NCBI RefSeq assembly: GCF_963675165.1
Contig: NC_087377.1
Span: 14,814,198 to 14,878,197, forward strand
Length of the DNA: 64,000 nt
Direction of reading: 5' to 3'
Origin: Halichondria panicea
Taxonomy: Eukaryota > Porifera > Demospongiae > Suberitida > Halichondriidae
Of this stretch, positions 35,505-47,500 are shown piece after piece (position 1 is the first letter of the stretch; each line of letters starts with the position of its first letter). The translations under genes were made by a program, and so were the position numbers. The notes under the pieces are model-generated. The model made no database searches and was not told the origin of the DNA. It saw only the letters and a program-made list of their open reading frames with translations.

Positions 35505-37250
35505 TCATTTTGGAGTATCGAAATTGAGTCTGCGAGTAGCTCGTCCCAGAGGGCATTCCCCCCTCCTGACACGTATCCTCAAAACGTGGGGACCTTTTTC
35601 TAAATCAGAGATTGTGTACGGAGAGAAGCCTGCAGTGCATGCATGTGGAGAGAACATGTGTATGACATGTACTATAACACTCTCATTCATGCATGCATGC
35701 TTGAATGTTAAATTAAAGCAGTGGAAACAATAATTATATGGAGTTGACCGTTCAGTATACTGTGGTAATCACAATCTTGTTTTTGCGTGGAACACATGCA
35801 CACACAATTGTCAAAGACATGCACTGAGTCTGTTATAATAATAGTGTTGTTTTTTGCGACCATGCATGCAACATACATCTTTTGCTAGGCTGAGAGTCCA
35901 GAACACAAAATGTTCTTCCCTCAATTCCCGGACCTGTCCACACCCACTGAAAGGTAGTGTCCCTGCTATGAACATCATAGTTGATTCCCTCATTAATCAG
36001 ATGGATGGAGCAGCGATCATGGCTTGCTGTGTGTATTAATGTATACTCAGTATGTATTATAGAGCATAATACTATAATAATTATATTATAATGAACTGAG
36101 AACTCCTAATATTATACTGTATGGAAGCTTGAGATGATTAAGAGATCACCATGCTTTTTATAAACCAATACAGAGAAGTTTAACTCACAAGTCCTGAATA
36201 TTCTGTTTGGGTCTTCATAAACCTCTTGCTGTCCTTGTAGATTGACTATGGTTATCCTCGGTTGATATGAATCCGTAATATCAGGTGGGAGAGTGAACTG
36301 TGCTAGGCCATTGCTACCTAAAGTAGATCAGGTTACATGATTATTGTTCAATTAGAAAAACAAACTTGACCCATCTATATTTACGTGTCATATAATTAGT
36401 ATTTTGTTGTAACATTTCTGAATGGGGACTCTGTTGTTCAATAAATTAACATTCNNNNNNNNNNNNNNNNNNNNNNNNNNNNNNNNNNNNNNNNNNNNNN
36501 NNNNNNNNNNNNNNNNNNNNNNNNNNNNNNNNNNNNNNNNNNNNNNNNNNNNNNNNNNNNNNNNNNNNNNNNNNNNNNNNNNNNNNNNNNNNNNNNNNNN
36601 NNNNNNNNNNNNNNNNNNNNNNNNNNNNNNNNNNNNNNNNNNNNNNNNNNNNNNCAATGAAGGCATTCACAGAGTCCCTAGTGATGAGGGGACTCCCCGA
36701 TATCCTCACTTCAAACCTCTCTGTACCCTCAGCAACCTCGTCCTCCAACACCTCCACACATGTGCACCTAGTGTCATTTCCTGGACCAGTCAGACTGAGC
36801 TGCTCACTGATGCCTGTGTAGTCCTCACCATCTGAATGAACAGTTATAGGCATTATGCAATTAAAATTTTGACTATACAATCATGCAAATGTGTGCCACA
36901 CCACAGTTTGCCATTAATCAATAGTAACAATGTCAGCTATATACACACGAGAGTAAATGTTTACCAATGGCAAAGCATGTACTTGCTTGCTCCGTCTTTA
37001 TCTGGACATCGTAAACCTTGTCTTCTAAATCAGCTCCTTCCACACACACTTTAAGCACCAACCTGTCCAGTGAAATGTTTTCTGGTACACGATACATAGG
37101 TCGTTGTAGCTGGATCTCTGAATCAAAATCATACATTATAATATAATACACATCAGATATTAAATCTACACAATATTTTGTACCTTGGCAGGATGTCTTC
37201 CCAAAGAATAGCATGGTAGAAAACAACACAAATGTTAACAAGTCCATCAT
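35505..37250 (-). CDS. Small secreted Calx-beta protein, interrupted by the assembly gap
   Basis: Exons in coding order: 37250-37184 (ATG, signal peptide MMDLLTFVLFSTMLFFGKTSC), 37117-36965, 36831 into the gap at 36654, then 36317-36189, 36026-35877 and 35629-35505 (TGA at 35507-35505). All visible junctions are phase 1. Exons 2-3 have Calx-beta character (RLVLKVCVEGADLEDKVYDVQI; VLEDEVAEGTERFEVRISG). Exons 5-6 form the module TFCVLDSQPSKRCFSPYTIS, followed by GPHVLRIRVRRGEC, resembling small C-x(n)-SPYT-x(n)-GxH modules of extracellular proteins. At least the end of exon 3 is inside the gap, and further exons may be. No membrane segment is seen. The first exon faces the beta-lactamase-like gene across 390 bp. 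Confidence 0.7.
36455..36654. other. Assembly gap (200 N)
   Basis: Exactly 200 unknown bases, probably a placeholder length. It truncates exon 3 of the secreted Calx-beta gene. Confidence 1.
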
Positions 37251-37640
37251 TTTTGCAGCTACAATGACTTCTGGTATAAATGTAAATGTCCAAATGTATA
37301 ATTTAATAGCTGGACAACCACTAATATTGGTAGGAATTTATTGTGCCATGCTGAGATGTATCACACATTTTAATCTCACGGTCTATCCTTTTTTTCAGTC
37401 TACATATACATTCAGTATACAATACAGACTCTAGTTGTATAACTATATATAACTGCCAGTCCTAGGGCGCATGTCGTTGCGCAGGCAAAATGTTCGCTTG
37501 TTTGCTGCCAAAAAGAGCTCTGCGCATGTGCAATCCATAGAGGGCGGCTATAGAGAGAGGGCGTCGTTCCTGTATTTTACAATTTTGTGCTGACAAGTGC
37601 CTGCTACCATAGATGCTGCTACCCTAGTCTGAATAGAAGA
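37251..37640. promoter_or_regulatory. Divergent intergenic region, candidate shared promoter
   Basis: It separates two head-to-head start codons (37250 on minus, 37641 on plus). A GC-richer patch near 37465-37560 contains GCGCATGTCGTTGCGCAGG and TCTGCGCATGTGCAATCC. No canonical TATA box was found on either side. Confidence 0.45.
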
Positions 37641-40600
37641 ATGGCTACACTGTTTTATCTCCTCTCCCTCCTGGTAGCTATTCGTGGGCAGGCAAGTTAA
37701 TTGAATACAGAGTGACAATTTTATCAGATTGTGGGTCATGTTCACGTATACTAGAACGAGGTTAACGTGTCTATGTGCCTTAGAAGTTTTTATTATGCAG
37801 TGTTATCCTATATTTAGCAATGACAATTTCCTGCAGCTAGAACAACTGAGCCCTCTGGGGTTGCCTATTCTTTTTGACAACCTACCAACACCGACCGCAA
37901 CAAACTGTCCGTACCATCCGGCTACAGTGGACCTACCCAATCCACTCCCTGACTCGATTATAAACAATGTGACTTTAGGCCTGCAAATGTTAAAACAAAA
38001 TGTACTCAATTCGCAAACTTTGGTGAGCTGGATATTATATTATTTTATGATCATTAATTTTAGGTATTGTTATTCATTGTATAAGCGTGGACAATGCAAA
38101 CAGTAGTATGTAGTGTTTAACCGCAACCAAACATAGCACACACATTGTGTCATGCGTGCTGACTCATGATCATCTGACTTGTGATTGTGGAATAATTAAA
38201 TTACATAATATCGCTGCAATTGTTGGTTACCTGCAGCCTGGAATTGCATACAGTCTGACCTACAAGGACAAAGTGTTGTTCAGTGGTGGATTGGGAGTTA
38301 CGGTCAAAAACAAGAACGGAGAACCCAACGGGACCACAATCTTTAGGATTGGCAGTGTCTCTAAAGTATTTGCAGTGAGTTATTCAGTGATTGTCTATCA
38401 GTGTCATTTAAGTCGGTAACTTTCACCATTCATTTCTATAGATAGCCCTTACAACACATGCAGTCTGCATTAGTACTATAGCCTCGTCCCGGGGCCGATT
38501 TTTTTAGAAAGGAGAAAATAGGCTTGGAAAATAAGTATTTATAGCAGTAGTAAGCTGTATAAAACATGGAAATATACAGCTGTAACATTACTCCACGTAA
38601 TTAATGGTTGTCTGAGAGACCATGCATGCATGCATGGTGCATGTTCAAACCTCAAAAGGCCATCATTAAACATGTCACTCTGTCTAGATTGCCTCAACCA
38701 TGCACGTGGTACAAATGTGGCTGATCTATATACTAGCTGCATGACTATAGGCCAGTAGTCTTTTATCATGCAGAGAGAACTTTGTATACTGTGTTGTCAT
38801 GACAGTAAAGCTAGCTAGCTTGCTCGAATCAGTAAGCTAACTGAAAGGGTAGTTCGTACAAACCCAACGAACTGACCCTGAGCAGTGAACCACACAAGGA
38901 GTTTGCCATAACTAACCTGGACTTATCATTTAATTGAGTGACACCTTCTTGTTTGACACAGTGCAGTGCATGCTTAAGCTATAAAATTATAGTGCTTGAT
39001 AGCTATACCATGCACACTACCTAGCTAGCTAGCTTAGCTTTTGTCGTAAGACACGCCGTGTTTCACTGTCCCCCCTGTACATATAGGTGTGGCACATGTT
39101 ACAGAATGCTCGCTATGGTGAGAACAGCTATATAGTGCCCAACAAAGCTGCATGTTGTTGTGATTATAATTATACGGCAGCTTCCAGAGAAATATAGTAC
39201 GCCCCTACCAGATACAATCTTCCCGAGGCCTATTTTCCAACCTAATTTTGGAGAAAAATTGGCTTGGTGACGAGGCTACGCAGCATGGATTGAAATCAAT
39301 GATAATTGTATGTTCTTTCCTTCCATACTAAGGTAATGGTTCTTTACCAGTTGTTCGATCGTGGTGTGGTCAAGTCACTAGATGATGACATAAAAGAATA
39401 CTGTCCTGACTTTAAGATGCAAACACAGTACAATATCACTCTGAGGCAACTAGCCTCACAGGTATAATTATATTTTCACTGCATGCATGATGCTGTTAAT
39501 TATCCATAGTTATATAGTACCATGCAGTATTTTTAATTTATGGGAGTATAATTGTCCTTTAAATAATCGCTTTCAGCTGTCTGGTCTGCCGCGTGAAGCT
39601 CCTTGTGGGACACATAATAATTTGACCAGTTTCTGTGCCACTACCACCAAGAACGTTCTGAACAACTTGCAAACTGAGAGGACTCTTTTCCCTCCATGGA
39701 CTAGACCGTCATACAGGTATATACGTACCAGGCTTAATTGTTAAGAAACTATATTTATTGTGGGCCATGTATACTCTGAAGGGGATAATTATACTATATA
39801 ATTTATACATAGACCATTAAGACAATTATAATTACATTCCCCGGCCCGCGAGACTATATAGTTAGGGACACACAACATGCATAGTGAATTCAGTCAAATT
39901 TACTCACTTCATGGAGAACTTGATTGTAATACTTTCAAGGTAGTTTTACTTATCATGAGATCTTAGTATGAAGTTAATAATTACGTTGAGCGTGCTGAAA
40001 TTGTGTCAAACACATGCAGTCATTAACTTATAGTAATGTTTGTGAATTTTTACTGTGTTATATATATACAGCAACCTTGCGTACTCTCTCCTGGGCCACT
40101 GTCTGGTTGAGCATTATTCATCATCGATGACGTACGAAGACTACGTACAACAGAATATTCTAGCTCCTTTGAAAATGAGTGACACTGGATTCAAAATTAC
40201 AGATACGTGAGTATTGATCCTGACATAATTATAGGATACGTTATTTTGATCAATAAAATAATGCTTTAATGCCTAAAACTCACATAATTCATTGTATATC
40301 GTGTTTTTATGTGCATATTATATGCATGCCTTTCATCTAGGGTGAAAGCACGCATGGTGACAGGGTATGCACTAGCCTCGATTCCAGGCCGTATTTTAAT
40401 CGGCCTTGATTCGAGGCTAGGTATGCACCTGATGGTTCTGTGGCTTCACTGACTCACATAATTCATTGTATATCGTGTTTTTATGTGCATAATTATGCAT
40501 GCCTTTCATCTAGGGTGAAAGCACGCATGGCGACAGGGTATGCACCTGATGGTTCTGTGGCTCCACTGACTGACTTAGGGTGGTTAGCTCCTGCTGGGCA

Positions 40601-43102
40601 AATGTACTCCACAACAAATGATCTCAACAAGGTGTCCTCATAAATTCATGTGCACTGCATGCATGTATATAATAATTATTATAATACCTATATATCACAA
40701 CACATTTCGTTTCGCTATATACAGCTTGCCCAGTTTTTCATGGATGAATACGAGCCTTTGAAAGCGGTTCTTTCAACATCTGTTCGACAACAAATGCTTC
40801 TTCCAAGTAAGTGTATAATTATATTATACATGCACCAGTGACATGCAAGTAAATTTTGCAGTGTTTGTGAATCGCGATAGACTGTCAGGATTTGGCACTC
40901 CCTGGGAGGTATTATTCCAAAGCAACTACACAGTTTTAATCAAGGGTGGGAATGTGGGCGGCTATACTGCTCTGTTCAGCTTTATACCTGAGCTAAAACT
41001 AGGTAAGTGAATTGTTACCGAAATCAATAATAGTGAATTCCAAGTTTATGTTTTTCCCCTACCATGCATGGCTTGCATGTACAGGGCCTTTAGTCTATAG
41101 AGTAAATAAACGCAATTTGGTACGTGTTAGTACATAAATATTTGAGATTGGAACATTTCTAAGAAAATATGATGATACCATTGTGTTGGTGAACAAATTA
41201 TCTCCAAAAATATTTCCATGGCAACCAAAGGTGGTGGTGGGTATGTGGTGGTTTATAAAACACCAACATTTTTCTATAGTGGACAATCGCTTAGCGATGG
41301 AAAAGACCAATTGTTTTCGGCTAAGGTATGGAACTTTGGCGCAACATTCCTGAATAGTTTAGCTAACATATGCATGGTTACGTATAGCTTACATAAGTAC
41401 ACGTACTGATTAATGCTCAATTATGGGATATTTTAGGTGCCTTTTCGCTTGGCGATAGAACTCAAGCAAATTTGTCGGCTAAGGTCTAATTATTTTTGCA
41501 CATTAATTGTTAATAAATTTTCTATCTTTTGATACAAAAAAGTTGTCCAGAAATACTTTAGTTCCAGAGATATTTCATGTTACACATATATTTTACGATC
41601 ACCCCCATTTTTACCTAAAATGATTTCCCACTACGTACAACAACTTTTGGGGAACTGAATATTTTCAAATAAGGTTGTAGCTTATTTATTTACCTATACA
41701 CAATGGTATCAGCACAATTCTCCAATCTTGAGATACATTTATAAGTACAACTACTCACTCTGTGGTTAAATTTACTCTCAAAGCTGAAGGCACTGTATAA
41801 CTATATGAGTATATCAATTATTATTCTGATGGGTGATTGCATTATTACTATATATTATTTGTACAAAGTATACTTGTTCTGTTATAATGCTTATAATTAT
41901 GGATTACTTACATGCACTATAATTACGCCATGCATATATACATGCATAGGATTGAATGTGCTCCTGTCGGGACAAGCAGACGAATTTGGGCTGGCACAAG
42001 TTGCCCATGCTATGCTCATACCAGTTTTTGTGGAAGCACTTCGACCCCTGAAAACAACTTTCCCCTACCCACCCAACCCCAGTGTGTACGAGGGCACTTA
42101 CAAAGTGGAGGGTGACGGGATTGGACAGCTGCCTAATATCACCATAGGAACATTCAATAAGCATCTGGTGCTAAGCATGTTTGGAGTGGGTTACTATTTG
42201 TCGTACCAAGATAAATATCTTTTTCAGGTAAGAGTTAATCTACTGATAATTATATAATTATATAATAGGTATATCCATGAATTAAGGTATACCAGATGTA
42301 TAGCTGTCAATGTATAATCAAATGTAAAAGATCCACTTCTATACACTATTAAGTTCTCACAATTCAATTCAACAATCTTCAACAGCATCAATTCCACAAC
42401 ATCGCATAAACTTTAACATCACAAAAACAACTTAATTACTTGCTTCTATAAAAATGCAGGGTATAATTATGGCATCATGCATATTGCTATAGCTACTGTA
42501 TAGTGCTAGAAATTTAGGCGTGATACAGTTATTTATGCGAGTGCATACATAATTATAATCATGCATATAATTATCACAATTTTATTGTACAATGTCCATT
42601 GAAATCGCGGTGTTGTTATATTAGCGTCAATAAAAATTGCATAATAATTATTATTGTTTCCTTATAATTATAATTGGCCAAAACGCTGCTCACATACAAT
42701 TCTAGCACTATACATATACAAAGCCGTAGCAAGCGGTCATGATGACTGGTCAGGTTTTGGCCTGACAATTTTTGGAGCTAAGTTGGTAATGGGCGTCCGT
42801 CCATATTAAAATTATTGTTAAGCAAAATTTACCTTGGCCTGACCACTCTATAAACCTGCTTGCTACGGCCTTGGAATAGTATCAGTCAGAAATGAAAACT
42901 TTTCAGTTTATTAAAAATGTCCCCCCTATATATTAAACTGCAGATCCAATATGATGACAACCTCCAGCCATGCCTGATTAGTGAACTGACCGCTGCCAAG
43001 GGGGAGTGGCTGTACTTTTCTCCTGGAAAAAATAACGCACCATCCCCTCTTTTCACTATTCCTGGTCTATATGTTGGAATTAATTTTGTTAGGATTTCTT
43101 AA
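37641..43102 (+). CDS. Secreted serine beta-lactamase-like protein (LACTBL1 type)
   Basis: Exons: 37641-37691, 37837-38022, 38237-38374, 39333-39461, 39577-39716, 40072-40206, 40514-40631, 40725-40806, 40862-41002, 41950-42227, 42944-43102 (TAA); 518 aa with all phases matching. The first intron has a GC donor (CAG/GCAAGT). A short signal peptide (MATLFYLLSLLVAIRG) leads into a class C beta-lactamase/PBP fold: SxxK as SVSK (exon 3), YxN as YSN spanning exons 5-6 (followed by LAYSLLGH), and a KGG box (IKGGNVGGY) in exon 9. All three catalytic boxes are present, so a hydrolase or peptidase activity is plausible. The substrate is unknown; animal LACTB relatives are not antibiotic resistance enzymes. 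A duplicate of exon 7 with an insertion lies at 40341-40440. The last exons form a C-terminal lipocalin-like beta region. Confidence 0.9.
38479..39278. mobile_element. MITE-like element with TAGCCTCGTC inverted ends in intron 3
   Basis: Left TAGCCTCGTCCCGGGGCCGA and right TTGGCTTGGTGACGAGGCTA are imperfect inverted partners, with further matching tracts (AAAATAGGC, GGAAAATA) inside. Flanks show no target duplication. The end sequence resembles the 47-bp micro-element at 40373. Confidence 0.5.
40280..40453 (+). repeat. Tandem duplicate of intron end plus exon 7, first copy disrupted
   Basis: CTCACATAATTCATTGTATATC...CATCTAG plus the first 60 or so bases of exon 7 are repeated at 40454 onward. 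Only copy 1 carries the 47-bp insertion plus 9-bp duplication. Copy 2 keeps an intact reading frame and is the exon used in the model. Confidence 0.85.
40373..40419. mobile_element. 47-bp palindromic micro-element with exact 9-bp target duplication, inside an exon copy
   Basis: TAGCCTCGATTCCAGGCCG and CGGCCTTGATTCGAGGCTA form 19-bp inverted arms around a 9-bp loop. GGTATGCAC flanks at 40364-40372 and 40420-40428. The uninterrupted site GGGTATGCACCTG is present in the tandem copy near 40540. Confidence 0.9.
41082..41795. mobile_element. TA-flanked MITE related to 28770-29489
   Basis: Ends CAGGGCCTTTAGTCTATAGAG and CTCTCAAAGCTGAAGGCACTG, with TA at 41080-41081 and 41796-41797. The internal arms (GATTGGAACATTTCTAAGAAA...) match those of 28770-29489. 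It lies in the beta-lactamase-like gene's intron 9. Confidence 0.7.
42501..42710. mobile_element. Probable MITE with TAGTGCTAGAA ends
   Basis: TAGTGCTAGAAATT and ATTCTAGCACTA are inverted ends of an AT-rich 210-bp segment in intron 10. No target duplication is clear. Confidence 0.5.
42721..42872. mobile_element. Probable MITE with AAGGCCGTAGCAAGC ends
   Basis: AAGCCGTAGCAAGC...TGGTCAGG and CCTGACCA...GCTTGCTACGGCCTT are imperfect inverted arms. Intronic, non-coding. Confidence 0.55.
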
Positions 43103-43218
43103 ATTTTTATTAGTTGCATACGACGAATGAAATTAATGCTGTGTGAGATAGTTTTATGGGTGAGCAAAGCGAGTCCTTTCCTATAGTGATGAACATTGCA
43201 GTCTGTCTGTCTGTACTG

Positions 43219-43219
<1 letters not shown>

Positions 43220-43305
<86 letters not shown>
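43220..43305. repeat. (GT)43 microsatellite
   Basis: Uninterrupted GT repeat about 86 bp long, the longest pure dinucleotide tract in the window. Confidence 0.95.
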
Positions 43306-43307
<2 letters not shown>

Positions 43308-44097
43308 ATACTTAGATCGTTTATCTATGCATACATGGTCAGCCATAGTCTCGCGAGTCCCGCCCCTTCACTCACTCAGGGTCTGGCAACAGTGTGCATG
43401 TACACGGAGTAGGCCCTGCTGCATGATAAATTATGCTTTTTTCCACCTATTATTCTATTCTTTAATTCTTAAAAAATGTGCTTATTATTCTTAGATTTTC
43501 TCCCAAAATGCTACATAATAATTATAAGATGTAGTCTACTTAAAACGTCGTTATGCAAAACTTAATGTAATGATCTTTACCAAACATGGACAAATTCCCC
43601 AAAATTATTACTCTTTAGGCACCTAACATGCTAAATAGTAGGTGCTTTCTCCCTATACTATGTTCCTTTTTGTTTTGTGCATAATAACTTTAGCCGCCGC
43701 TATTAGGGGTGCAAGGCCACCCCCATTAAATTGGACGTGCTGCCAATGGACCTATAGTAGCCCAAGAATCGAACCTGCTCATTCTCACCTAACGATATCA
43801 AAACTCTGAACTATGTATTTTTGCAATAACATATTTAAACTTCTACCTTTTGCTTATACAAAAAGAAAGCTATGGGTGGGGCTCATTTGTAAGGTAATTT
43901 ATGTAACTGGCTTTTGGGTGCACATTATTCTCTAATTATAGACCTCGAGTTAGTTACAGCTAAGTTTTGCAGTTTGTATACCATGCAGAGGGGCAATACG
44001 ATTATTTATACAGCGTTTTCAATGAAATTCGGTAATAATTATGGTAGAATAGTCTAGTCACTCTACTATCGCTCATTATAATTATGACAGCAGTTAG

Positions 44098-44295
44098 TAG
44101 TTGGGCGTGGCTCGACCGTCTCCTGACGGGAGGTCGGGTTGCAAGCCTATCTGGGATTTGTTCTAGCGCCACTATAGTGGCGCCCTATCAGATTGCAGCA
44201 TTTTTCACATGCTTGGTTACAGTTCAACAGAACAAATCCCAGATAAGCTTGCAACCCGACCTCCCGTCAGGAGGCGGTCGAGCCACGCCCAACTA
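44098..44295. mobile_element. 198-bp palindromic MITE with 67-bp arms and exact 9-bp target duplication
   Basis: TAGTTGGGCGTGGCTCGACC starts a 67-bp arm whose inverted partner differs at about two positions. AGCAGTTAG flanks at 44089-44097 and 44296-44304. The centre contains a second palindrome, GCGCCACTATAGTGGCGC. Terminal TAG and the 9-bp duplication fit Mutator-like elements. Confidence 0.9.
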
Positions 44296-44512
44296 AGCAG
44301 TTAGTTAATTTTACTGATATAACTTACAGTATAGATAGAGCTATAACGAAAAGCAATTTGGCCTGGACAAATGCCATTAAAAGGTCATAATTATGATGTC
44401 CGGCCCCTCCTCTGCTCTGCCTGTCATGCCAGAGCTGAATTAACTTTATTTCCTGTTTCATGCCAGGCTGTCACGATATTGGTTTGTTCCAAAAACAAAT
44501 CGCCCTCTAGTA

Positions 44513-44530
44513 CTCTGCTCTGTATAAATA
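44513..44530 (+). promoter_or_regulatory. Core promoter of first monooxygenase gene
   Basis: CTCTGCTCTG is followed directly by TATAAATA (44523-44530), 44 bp upstream of the ATG at 44574. The same CTCTGCTCTG motif occurs at 52231-52240, just left of the P-like transposon insertion that precedes the second paralogue. Confidence 0.6.
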
Positions 44531-44573
44531 TAGGAAGCATGCAGTGGGGCTGCACAAAAGGTCAAGCCCAAAA

Positions 44574-47500
44574 ATGAATACTCTGATACTGTGTGTGTGC
44601 TTCCTCCCTGCTGCCCTAGCAGCTGTGGATCTCTCTTCCTACCCTCTCTCTCAAGAGCTAAGAGATGGGTACACTTTGCACTGGAGTTTTAATGTTGAGG
44701 AGCAGAGCATAAGGTTTGCAGTGAATGTGAGCACCACTGGATGGGTTGGACTGGGACTGTCTCCCACTGGAGGAATGCCTAACTCTGACATTGTCATTGG
44801 ATGGGTCAACGATCAAGGAAACATTTTTTTTCATGTAAGTAAAAAAATATTATCTGCAATTGCATTGCCCGGCATTACATGCGACGTTTAATGATTCAGG
44901 ATCGCTTTGCTACTGCACCAAGCCTTCCGACAGTAGATGTCAGTCAAGACTGGATCTTAGAGGATGGAACAGAACAAGATGGATTCACTGTCATTGCCTT
45001 TAGAAGAAACTGGGTCACTTGTGATCAACAAGACAGGGATGTAAAGGTCAGTGCTTATAACATAATTGTTATTGTTACTGCATGCATGTGTATGCAATTT
45101 GTATTGTACTACTGTATAGTGACTGTACTGTTCTAGCTAGTTAATTAGTTTTGTGGTTTTGTGGTGTCTATGACTTATTGTTACATTGATATACCCGTTA
45201 TTACAACTACACAACACAATACTACAATACAATACACTGCAATAACATTACAATACTGCAACAGGTGGAGACAGTTCGTGTGATCTTCAGCTGGAATGAT
45301 GCAGACCCTGTTGGTGATGATCCCGATCAAGTGATGTACCATGGCAACCAAAACCGAGGATCCTTCAGCCTTAACCTTCTCGGAATAGAGCAAGAAATTC
45401 CACCGGAGCCAGCTGATGTGCAAGTACTCACTACCACCGTCACTAATGTAAGGCTGTCACTAATGCATGCTAATTATAGGTCAATTGTCTAGAAGTATGC
45501 GCTCTGACTCATCTATATCAGCTAGAAGCCCATAATTATATTAAGCCGGATGGGCTCCTGCATGTCTATTTATTTAGATCTGCTGCATGTACGTGTACAG
45601 TATATGTGTATACTCTCGTTAATCCGGTCACCCCTGGGATGTGCAGCTTGGCCGGAATAGCGAAGTGGTTGTATATTGCAGGAAATAACCGCGGCTAAAG
45701 CAGTCCATACATCAAAATCTAATAACTAATTTGCAACTCTGTCTCGAATCATTAATGCTTCTCTATACTTAAGTGTAATCTACCAAACCCCCACACCTAA
45801 AACGTCCGTAATACTGAAAAATATCTAGTTATAGGGACAGCCAGAACTGGGGCCGGTATACGGAATAGCAAGTGGCTGCATTTCAGAGCGAGTTTTATGC
45901 AGTAAAGACCAAGCTAGCCAAACGAAACGATTGGTATATCGAGGTGACTGAACTTCGGAGAGCCGTCTGTGTACATGTGAATGAATGCGTGCATCACAGG
46001 AAATGCTATATTATGGTTTAGGGTTTATGCCACCATTATACAACTCAGCATATCGGGTTTCAAATGCAAGGTTAAGTGTAGTGTTTCCACCCACACATCA
46101 AATGAATATTATCAGTTAAAAATCATGAAACTAGAAATTTTCTCTCGGCAAAATTTTAATGTCGGTATAATTATAGGAAATATTGAGCTTTTTTCTTAAA
46201 AAGACGATTATATAGCATTCATACACAGTACACTTCTTTTGTAGAGAAAAGCTAGCTCATGACTGATATTCATAAGGCCACACCAAATTGAACCACAACA
46301 ACACACCACTTTAGTAAAACATTACAACATTTTGCTAGATCACATGGCTATTCGACCTCTGACCTGGACCACTAATTTGTTTATTTTTTTGGGCATTCTG
46401 CAAAAAATATGATCCGGAAATTCCGTGAAACATAAGATTAATTTGGTGTGGCCTAATCAATCACTATACCGTAACCTAGACACTGCATGTGTAACTATTG
46501 TGAATTGCATGCAAAGCAATAATTATAAGATACATGATATGCACTTGCATACAATTCGCCAATAATTAATCCCATTTTGCTGAGTTGTAGATGGTGACGT
46601 AAACGTGAGGCAATTATAGAAATCAACAGTTGATACAAACAAGTTATGAAACAACAGGTGTATCCGTTGTGAAGGTTTACGTAGCTTCTGACAAACAAAC
46701 TAGATCCCAACTGACAGTTTGTAAAATATCACAACACAAACAATAAGTGCATATTTTACTTTGTCCTGGTATGCAACCCACCACACACCACACACTCGTG
46801 TAGTGTTAATGAGATTCATAATGTTTATTAATGTTATTCATTGCACATGACGTTTTTTGCTTAGCTAGCTGCTAGAACTATTATAGATTATCTTTGGCTA
46901 CAAATACGGCAGACTTAAACAAGGTAAGAGTAGCTGTTTAGGCCCTCAAAAGATAGAGTATGTTGTTATAATTATGTTTCCTTGATGGGAAGTAAAAAAT
47001 GTCCAAAACTTTCTTAGCTATGCTAGCTTCTTTAGCTCTGACAGCCACTCTAGAGGTAAGCTATTTTTTGTGTATCTCAAGAATACAATAACTCTTACTC
47101 TTCCCATCAAGGATACTAGTACCTAGCTATGAGATGTTCATCTAGCCTTGTTTTTGAAGCTTGATCTTGGCATCTTCAACGCCGTATTTGCAGTTCTCTT
47201 TCTGAAAGTGGCATGACGTCATCATGGGACTAATTAGCATAATTGAATTAAGCTAATTAGTTTTTTGGAAAAAGAAAACATTGAGCTTAATTTGGATCAT
47301 TTTGATGCAGCATACACTGTATATTGCAAATAATACAGCAGTATAAACATAGTGTAAATTTTGGTGTTGAAATCTGGACCCGGGCCTTAAGTGCGCAGAG
47401 ATGTCTATTCATTTAGATCTGCTGCATGTACGTGTACAGTATATGTGTATACTCTCGTTAATCCGGTCACCCTTGGGATGTGCAGCTTGGCCGGAATAGC

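Larger units (their letters stand above)
43103..44573. other. Intergenic region with microsatellite and MULE-like MITE
   Basis: It lies between the beta-lactamase-like gene and the first monooxygenase gene. It contains the (GT)n tract at 43220-43305, the 198-bp palindromic element at 44098-44295 and the promoter of the monooxygenase. No other gene seen. Confidence 0.6.

Noticed and set aside
40341-40440. First copy of exon 7 as an alternative exon of the beta-lactamase-like gene
   Set aside because: The 47-bp insertion plus 9-bp duplication (56 nt) shifts the frame, and no donor in phase follows, so it cannot replace the intact copy.
43110-43494. Val-Cys and His-Thr open frames on both strands
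   Set aside because: They are artefacts of the (GT)n microsatellite at 43220-43305.
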